Both the position numbers and the translations under genes were made by a program. A stretch of DNA of 37,061 nt from Clostridia bacterium (GTDB taxonomy: Bacteria > Bacillota > Clostridia > RUG12999), in NCBI GenBank assembly GCA_017396395.1, contig JAFQMF010000015.1, positions 203,940 to 241,000 on the forward strand. Reading direction: 5' to 3'. The stretch's first letter is position 1, and every line of letters starts with the position of its first letter. Positions 26,640 through 33,300 of the stretch are shown here, piece by piece. The notes under the pieces are model-generated. The model searched no databases. It was not told the DNA's origin and saw only the letters and a program-made list of their open reading frames with translations.

Positions 26640-26734
26640 GCCATATTGTATACAAATTTCCACTAAAAAGAGTTTTACTCATTTAAGAAAAAACTATCGT
26701 AATTACAAAACTGTTTCTAATACGTTTTCATTCA

Positions 26735-26774
26735 TAGAATAGAAAAATGCATCTAGATGCATTTTTCTATTCTA
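26735..26774. repeat. Perfect 40-bp palindrome
   Basis: Bases 26735-26754 are the exact reverse complement of 26755-26774, with no spacer; the centre is ATGCATCTAGATGCAT. It lies between the spoIVA terminator and the 3' end of the nuclease-like gene, so it would be in that gene's 3' untranslated RNA. A 16-base stretch (AAAAATGCATCTAGAT) recurs exactly at 27427-27442 inside the nuclease-like gene. The rest of the gap 26640-26858 is AT-rich with no other feature seen. Confidence 0.9.
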
Positions 26775-26858
26775 GATAACTGAATCAACTATTTTTTAAT
26801 TTTTAATATTATATCTGTCTTTCTAAAACAGTCTATGATTTTTGTGTTTATTGGTCTT

Positions 26859-27812
26859 CTATTTGTCAAATGTATATCTTTTTAAATAGTTTAGTTCATT
26901 ATCAGTTTTTTTGAGTAATGAAAGAAAATCATTGAAAGTATAAAACTTAATATCAAAGTCTACATTTAAATCAGAAAATAAAGTTTTTACAGGCTGCATA
27001 ACATTCATAAACTCATTAAACTCTGTGTGTTCGCAATTTTCTTCTCTGATATATCTAGCATAGGCATTAGGTGAAAGTCTGTCAGGAACAGGTAATGTCC
27101 ATACACAATTAATCAATGTGAGCTTCTTTATTGAACGCGATTCTTCACCTGCACAAGCAGAATAGCATGCCACAGTATGTTTAAACATTTGAAACGCATC
27201 ATATCTCGTCATTCTGCAAGGATACTCTTCTTTAACATCATCCGGATCGTCATAATCATTATAAAGAATCAATTCCTTAGCAATAGGTATAAATATCTCT
27301 GCACATTTCTTGTCGATATAGTTCTCAGGACACATATATTTGTACCTCAGATTACTTGGCTTGTTGAAAATCCATTCCATCATTTTCATTTCGCAAGCAA
27401 TTGCCTCTTCACTTTCTTCACAATACAAAAATGCATCTAGATTTGCCGGATTACCAGGAACAGTAGGCTTTAAAGTGTGATATTGTTTTTCAAATTCAAC
27501 TGAATAAACACCGTTTCCGATTCTTAGGTCTCCTGAATTGTTTCTGATGTATGCTGGTTTATTACCAAATAGATTATATGTAAGTGCGGACGAAGAACGC
27601 AAAGCATTCATTTTTCCGGAAGCAATTTCATTGCCTGAACCTTGACCATAAGCTATAAGAGCGTTATCGCCCATAGGTTCACATATATTATCTACCAAAT
27701 CAACCAAATAAAAAGAACGAGCATCGCTGGTGTTCTGAAAAATTTTATCTCCAATAACATCTTTGAAATTTTCCTTAATAAGAGTCATTATTTCTTTTGT
27801 ATATTTATCCAT
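26859..27812 (-). CDS. Putative PD-(D/E)XK nuclease (restriction-endonuclease-like)
   Basis: A 317-residue soluble protein without signal or membrane segments. The middle carries a plausible PD-(D/E)XK active site: D126 in NLDAFLYC, then E141-x-K143 in ACEMKMMEW, 14 residues later, with E108 upstream as a possible helix residue. A motif MNALRSSSALTYNLFGN (about residues 68-84) recalls the PGN_0703-type putative restriction endonucleases, which are about this size. No methyltransferase lies beside it. AGGAGA precedes the ATG on the minus strand, and the stop is followed by the palindrome and a terminator shared with spoIVA. It may be a defence nuclease or a solitary effector. Fold and role are inference from motifs. 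Confidence 0.55.
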   Translation of the reverse strand: MDKYTKEIMTLIKENFKDVIGDKIFQNTSDARSFYLVDLVDNICEPMGDNALIAYGQGSGNEIASGKMNALRSSSALTYNLFGNKPAYIRNNSGDLRIGNGVYSVEFEKQYHTLKPTVPGNPANLDAFLYCEESEEAIACEMKMMEWIFNKPSNLRYKYMCPENYIDKKCAEIFIPIAKELILYNDYDDPDDVKEEYPCRMTRYDAFQMFKHTVACYSACAGEESRSIKKLTLINCVWTLPVPDRLSPNAYARYIREENCEHTEFNEFMNVMQPVKTLFSDLNVDFDIKFYTFNDFLSLLKKTDNELNYLKRYTFDK

Positions 27813-27892
27813 AAAAACATCTCCTAATATTTATTCTTGTGAATAATAAACATTAACCAGTGCTAATCGTTATAAAGACAATAATCTTCTAT

Positions 27893-27930
27893 AAAATAAT
27901 CACAGACAAATAAGTGTCTGTGATTATTTT
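27893..27930. terminator. Terminator downstream of the small Cys-rich protein gene
   Basis: A 16-bp perfect stem AAAATAATCACAGACA (27893-27908) with its complement (27915-27930) and a 6-base loop; T-rich on the minus-strand exit. It lies 6 bases after the stop of the 86-residue protein gene and shares its stem core with the terminator at 26607-26639. Confidence 0.88.
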
Positions 27931-27936
27931 ATGTGT

Positions 27937-28197
27937 TTATTTCTCTTCACTGCAATTTCCGTATAACAAATAACAACTTCTGTTTTGTATTGCTCTATTG
28001 AAAACTTCTTCATTTTTATAAAAATCTTTAAGTATATTAGCTACATCGTTTTCGTCATTTACAGCAGCCCAATATGACATTTCACTTTTTCTTCCACAAA
28101 TATCGCACACTGATGTTATACGGTGGCAAAATTCAAGAGTTTTGTTATATTTTATACATTCATCGCACAACGATAAAGTAACAGGAAAATCTCCCAT
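27937..28197 (-). CDS. Small Cys-rich protein, probable zinc-binding (86 aa)
   Basis: The product starts MGDFPVTLSLCDECIKY and has a pair of CxxC motifs, C11-x2-C14 and C31-x2-C34, with C24-H25 between, which could form a zinc ribbon or knuckle. The C-terminal half is polar and ends in NCSEEK. AGGTGAT lies upstream of the ATG at 28197; the longer frame starting at 28251 overlaps the promoter and is unlikely. It has its own promoter, divergent from the defence-like operon, and the two promoters flank a long inverted repeat. The family is not recognised; a small regulator or antitoxin-like partner is possible but not shown. Confidence 0.55.
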   Translation of the reverse strand: MGDFPVTLSLCDECIKYNKTLEFCHRITSVCDICGRKSEMSYWAAVNDENDVANILKDFYKNEEVFNRAIQNRSCYLLYGNCSEEK

Positions 28198-28233
28198 ACA
28201 ATCACCTACAACTAAAATATTACTATATCTTAT

Positions 28234-28262
28234 ATGATAATACAAAGACACAAAAATGTCAA
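28234..28262 (-). promoter_or_regulatory. Leftward promoter for the Cys-rich protein
   Basis: Minus strand: TTGACA (28262-28257), 17-bp spacer, TATCAT (28239-28234), 37 bases before the ATG. Confidence 0.75.
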
Positions 28263-28266
28263 TGAT

Positions 28267-28309
28267 TTTTGCTATAAAAAGTGAAATTATTTCACTTTTT
28301 ATAGCAAAA
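28267..28309. promoter_or_regulatory. 43-bp inverted repeat between divergent promoters (putative operator)
   Basis: TTTTGCTATAAAAAGTGAAA (28267-28286) and its exact reverse complement (28290-28309) are separated by TTA. The repeat ends 4 bp from the leftward -35 and 3 bp from the rightward -35, an almost symmetrical layout typical of an operator controlling both directions. The XRE protein at 28939 is the natural candidate ligand. It could alternatively act as a hairpin if transcribed, but neither promoter would transcribe it. Confidence 0.65.
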
Positions 28310-28312
28310 CTG

Positions 28313-28341
28313 TTGATTTATTATAAAAAATGTAGTATAAT
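28313..28341 (+). promoter_or_regulatory. Rightward promoter of the lipoprotein/XRE/HipA-like/helicase/kinase operon
   Basis: TTGATT (28313-28318), 17-bp spacer, TATAAT (28336-28341). No other convincing promoter or terminator is seen before the helicase gene. Confidence 0.75.
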
Positions 28342-28345
28342 AAAA

Positions 28346-28364
28346 ACATTATATTCTATAATGT
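28346..28364. promoter_or_regulatory. Second inverted repeat at the rightward transcription start
   Basis: ACATTATA-TTC-TATAATGT, perfect 8-bp arms with a 3-bp spacer, 4 bp after the -10 box and so overlapping +1. A repressor bound here would block the rightward promoter. The bases from 28365 to 28439 hold a 5' leader with no clear structure. Confidence 0.5.
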
Positions 28365-28439
28365 AGAAACTTATAGCTAATAATCAAAGAAGAATTTAAA
28401 CAAGTAAATCGACACCGTATTATTACATGAGGTGAAAAG

Positions 28440-28880
28440 ATGAATATCTATCTAAAAAGAATATTTTTAACAATATTTGTACTCTTGGTAATGGGCATAG
28501 CTTTTAGCGGTTGTAATTTCTCGATACCCGAAGTGGATGATAGTGAAGAAAGAACCTATGAGGACACAGTTTATGAGGTTGCGTATTCAGCAAGCAAAAA
28601 AGATGGGCTAAGAGCAAAAGTATACTATCGTTTTTTATTTGATGAAACTGATAAAAAAGTTTTGAGGTGTATACATTTAACAGCAGGCAATGGACGAACG
28701 ACAATTTTAAAAGGAACATATGAAGGAGATTTGAGTGAACAAATTAAAATAAAGTTCGATTCAGGTGTCGAAGAAATATACAAATTCGAAAATGAACATA
28801 TGGTAAGTGAAGACGGAAATGAAAGTTATTCAAAAACAAGTGTTCCGTCTGCAATAAATGATATTGTTCTTTGGGATTAA
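28440..28880 (+). CDS. Small lipoprotein of unknown function
   Basis: A 146-residue protein with a signal sequence: KR near the N-terminus, hydrophobic residues 8-22, and a lipobox AFSGC with Cys at about residue 25, so it should be lipid-anchored outside the membrane. The mature part is acidic and beta-rich, with no recognised domain. GAGGTGAAAAG precedes the ATG. It is the first gene after the rightward promoter and lies 58 bases before the XRE gene without a terminator, so it is likely co-transcribed with the defence-like genes. Whether it belongs to that system or was captured by it is unknown. Confidence 0.7.
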   Translation: MNIYLKRIFLTIFVLLVMGIAFSGCNFSIPEVDDSEERTYEDTVYEVAYSASKKDGLRAKVYYRFLFDETDKKVLRCIHLTAGNGRTTILKGTYEGDLSEQIKIKFDSGVEEIYKFENEHMVSEDGNESYSKTSVPSAINDIVLWD

Positions 28881-28938
28881 AACCATAAAATATTTTTGTA
28901 TGAATTGAAAACAGGATCTAATTTTGGAGGAATAAAAT

Positions 28939-29229
28939 ATGTGTGAATCAATCAACGAAAACAAACGTGCAGAGTTAATCTCTATATTAGTTGAAAACTT
29001 GCCAGTATTCCGCGCAAAACTCGGAGCAACGCAAGATACATTTGCTCAACGCGTTGGCTTGACAAAAACTACACTCAATCACATAGAAAATTATAAAAAG
29101 GAACTTACTTGGAGTAATTTTATAACCATCATTCTTCTCCTTATGCAGAATGAAGATACAAAGCCATTAGTTGAAGTGATGGGGCTCTACCCCGAAGATT
29201 TGAAAAGTTTCTTGATGTTTCAGGAATAA
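28939..29229 (+). CDS. XRE-family helix-turn-helix regulator (HipB-like position)
   Basis: A 96-residue protein with a Cro/CI-type HTH (about residues 22-60): VFRAKLGATQDTFAQRVGLT, then the recognition helix KTTLNHIENYKK. The C-terminal tail includes GLYPEDLKSFLMFQE. GGAGG precedes the ATG. The HipA-like kinase starts 14 bases after its stop, the hipBA arrangement in which the HTH protein is antitoxin and operon repressor. It could bind the inverted repeats at 28267-28364, although no matching repeat lies directly before its own gene. The tail is longer than the HTH and could contact the kinase. Confidence 0.8.
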   Translation: MCESINENKRAELISILVENLPVFRAKLGATQDTFAQRVGLTKTTLNHIENYKKELTWSNFITIILLLMQNEDTKPLVEVMGLYPEDLKSFLMFQE

Positions 29230-29243
29230 GGAGGTGCTCTGTG

Positions 29244-30281
29244 ATGAATTTTTATATAATGTCAAAAGATGTTGCAGTTGCAAGATGGCAGAACAATAAT
29301 CTTGAAGTAATAAATGAAAAGATGTTACCTTTGTATCTGAAAAATACAGGTAATGTAGAGAAATGGTTAGAAACAAGAGCAATAGATTGCCACAGAGCAA
29401 ATTCCAGATTGTTAAAGAAAGCACTTCGCTTAACGGAAAAAGATGATACATCGACTGTTTTAGCAGTTAATGCTGCAACTATTACGGATAACTATTGGAT
29501 AAAACCGGTAGATTCAGATTTAAGCTATGAAGATGTTAGATTTGACAATGACTACTTCGCAAATCTTGCACTGACAGGAAACTACGACAGCTTCAACAGA
29601 GTTGCTAACAGCAAGAGTTCCAAGACTCCTGAGCTCACTAATATCGGAAGTTTTGAAAAGTGTTGGAAACTGAGAAAAGGTCAATGGTGGATGCACAAGA
29701 AAGCGAACCATGATGAAATGTTTTCAGAGTTGTTTATATATAAACTCGGAAGCGAACTTGGTTTCAAAATGGCTGAATATGAGCGTGGAAATGGCGTTAT
29801 TAAAACAAAGGATTTTACGAGCAATGCACTTGTTAATTTCGAACCTGCATTTAACATCTTAGGTGATGATGAAGATTATATCAAAACAGTTGAAATGCTT
29901 AAAGCTATTTGCCCAGATGCAGTTAGCGATTATGTAAAGATGTTATTCTTAGATACAATCTGTGCAAATCCTGATAGACACACTTTTAACTTCGGTGTTT
30001 TAAGAGATGCAGATACCGGCGAAATCTTAGGTTTAGCACCCAACTTTGATAACAATATGGCACTTATATCAAGAGGCTATCCAAAAAACATTACACGCAA
30101 GAATGACTTGCTGATTAAACTTTTCAACGAATTGATACAGTATGATGAAAGTCTTAAAAAGTACATTCCTACTCTTTCAGAAGATTTGATTAAAGAAGTA
30201 ATCAAATCTGTGGGAATGCGTGTAAAATCAAAAGAGATTACTCAGTTCATTATGAACGGATATATCCTCATAGAAAAGTAA
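29244..30281 (+). CDS. Compact HipA-like Ser/Thr kinase
   Basis: A 345-residue protein with the kinase core of the HipA superfamily. The conserved lysine region is MHKKAN (K152 or K153). The catalytic element is PDRH (D244) followed by TFNFG (N249), which mirrors HipA DRHxxNF, and the metal-binding Asp is D269 in NFDNNMA. It is shorter than E. coli HipA (440 residues), and I do not recognise a HipA N-terminal subdomain. AAGGAGG lies 9 bases before the ATG at 29244; a GTG at 29241 is an alternative. HipA kinases phosphorylate proteins such as glutamyl-tRNA synthetase; the target here is unknown. It sits between an XRE gene and the helicase gene, suggesting a toxin arm or regulator of the whole operon. 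Confidence 0.8.
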   Translation: MNFYIMSKDVAVARWQNNNLEVINEKMLPLYLKNTGNVEKWLETRAIDCHRANSRLLKKALRLTEKDDTSTVLAVNAATITDNYWIKPVDSDLSYEDVRFDNDYFANLALTGNYDSFNRVANSKSSKTPELTNIGSFEKCWKLRKGQWWMHKKANHDEMFSELFIYKLGSELGFKMAEYERGNGVIKTKDFTSNALVNFEPAFNILGDDEDYIKTVEMLKAICPDAVSDYVKMLFLDTICANPDRHTFNFGVLRDADTGEILGLAPNFDNNMALISRGYPKNITRKNDLLIKLFNELIQYDESLKKYIPTLSEDLIKEVIKSVGMRVKSKEITQFIMNGYILIEK

Positions 30282-30332
30282 TAAATACACTAGTTAATTA
30301 ATCTCATTACAAAAGCAAATTGAGGTGGCAAC

Positions 30333-33300
30333 ATGAACCCTATTGAAAATAAAAAAATAGAATATTGGAAAAGCCAACTTTTAGATACAGGCAAAAGAAA
30401 TAAGATGATTAATTACAGGGAAACATCCAGGGCAACATTGAAAATTATTGAGCCTGGATTAAATGAACTGTATGAAAATTATGTTCAAAATGAAAATGAG
30501 CTTACTTTTCAGTATCCAATAGATAAGGATTCTGATATACGCACATACTCTGTTTTGAAACTGCTTGACAAACTTTCATGCCCTATTCCTGTATTGCTTG
30601 GCGATATTAAAGTTGCTACATCTTTTCAAGAGAGCAAAAAGACTCTTAAAAATTTACGCAACAAATCTAGACTTGCCCAAGAGGAACAAGGTACGAACAT
30701 CCTTTATTTGTCTTTGGGGTTTATAGAATGGCAGGAGAATCATGGTTCTCATCATTCTTGGGTTAAATCACCGCTTATATTAGTACCGGTATCATTGACA
30801 GTAGAATCTCTTAATGCTCCTTATAAATTAGTAAGGTATGACGATGATGTTGTGGTCAATCCTACTTTGCAACATCTTTTATCCGCGGATTACGGCGTTG
30901 AATTGCCTCCTTTTGATTCGGATAAAGATACAATTGAGGATTATCTGAAATCACTTGAAGATATTGCCGATGAAAAAGGTTGGAGAATAATTCGAGAAGC
31001 AAGTATTGGATTATTATCTTTCCTAAAAATAAATATGTATAAAGACCTTGAACACAACATTGAAAACATTACGAACAATGTTGTGTTAAAAGCAATGCTC
31101 GGAGATACTTCTGAAATTACCAATATCCCCGAAGAATTAAAATCTTACAATCATGATGCATTAATACCCAAGGAATGTTTCCAGGTATTGAGTGCGGATT
31201 CAAGCCAACAAGATGCCATCGAGTTGTCAAAAAGAGGCGTCAGCTTTGTTATGCAAGGACCTCCTGGAACCGGCAAAAGTCAGACAATAACCAACATCAT
31301 AGCAGAAGCATTAGCATCTGATAAAAAGGTTTTATTTGTTTCAGAGAAAATGGCTGCTTTACAAGTGGTATATAAAAGATTATCAGACTTGGGACTGGCT
31401 GAGTTCTGTTTGGCTTTACATAGCCATAAAGCAAACAAAAAGCAAATTCTTGATGATATTCAGAACACGCTATCTTTAAAGAAAACTCGTGTAAAACAAG
31501 AAGCAATTGAAGAATTAGACAGACTTAATTTTGAAAGAACGGAATTGAACAAATATGCTACCGAATTGCATGAAGAAGTTGCTCCGTTAAATATTAGTTG
31601 TTATGATGCCTATGGTATTTTGGATAACCTTAAAAATGCATCAGACTCCCTCTTCTCCTTGGAAAATGTGGATGCTATTACACGAGAAACATTGAATGAG
31701 ATGATTTACAATCTGGAAAATCTCTCTAATTACATAAATAATTCAAATTTTGACATTGAAAATAATCCGTGGCTTGGAGTGGTAATAAATTCACTATCTC
31801 TTGATGACAAACAGGTAATTGATAATAATATTACTTTATCTGTTCAGTATTTAAAAGCTCTAACATCAAATCTTGGAGATTTAACGACTGAATATAATAT
31901 AGACACTCTTAATACACTTCAATCAATTAAAGGTTTGGTTGATTTTATAAAGACACTGTTACAAATATCTGTTACTCCTGAGATAATCTTTGATAACGAT
32001 AACATTAAAGATTTAGAAGAATTCACTCAAAAAGCTGCAGAACGCATATGTTCTTTGATAAAAGACCGAGAAATTGTAGATTCTTGGTTTTATTCTGATG
32101 TCTATAATGTTGATTTATCAAAAATCAAATCTGAAATCAATTCAAAAGTAGAGCAACTCAAAGAAGTACTAGACTCGTCAATTACAGACAATGTTGCAGA
32201 GAATATTGATAATTATTATGCTGATATATCTGATATTCTAAACAATATGACAAATGTCGTAAATCTTGCAAATAGCGACATGTCTTTGTTGTGCCTTAAT
32301 ATGCCTCTTACATTGACAAATTTAAGTGTTTTGCACGACCTTATTGTAGAATTAAAAACACAACCGTCTTGCCAAAAACAATGGTTTGATGCAAAGATTT
32401 TAGGCAGTGCTATCTTTAACATATCTAAATATAAAGAATTGTCATTTAAAATTAACTCCCTTAATAATGAAATATTGAGCAATTGGGAAAAAGAAATTTT
32501 TGATATTGAATATACAGAAATTCTTAATAGATTTAAAACCGATTATAAGAGCATTTTTAAAATCTTCAATTCTAATTATCGTGCAGATAAAAAAGCGGTT
32601 ATACGCAACTGTAAAGACCCTCTTGCCAAGATTAGTGACCAACAGATTGTAACTACACTTTTAAAAATCAAAGAGTTGAACGAATTAACAACCGAGCTTG
32701 CAAACAACAAATCCGCTATTGATGAAATGTATGGCAGTGCATTCTCTGGTACGAATACAGATTGGGAAGCTGTTTCATTAGATCTTTCTTCTCTTCAAAA
32801 AATACTTGCTTTATATCCTGATGCAAGTACGCAAAGTGAATTCAAAAACATCTTGATTAATAATGAATACGATAAATTATCAAGAATATTTGCAACCTTT
32901 GATGAATTATCATCTGAGAGAATTCAGTCGATATGTTCAACTTTCAATCGCTTATTCTTGAATAAGTTAAACTCTAATGAAGATTTAACTGATGTTATTT
33001 CTAAGATAAAATCCGCATTAGAAACTGTTGGTGAATTACAATCTCAGATTAAAGAATTAAAGGGAATTTATAAAGATACCGATTCTCATGTGGGTATATT
33101 TGTAAAACTTGAAAAAGCGATAGAATTACGTTCATCAGAAGATGTTTTAAAGAATGAGGAGCAGTTGTTCAAATCATATTATGCTGATTTATACAATTAC
33201 ACTTCAACAGATTGGAATGAAATTAAAAAGCATATTGATAACAAGAAGGAATTTGATCGTTTAGTCTCCACAAGCAATATTCCCAAACATTTCTTACGAA

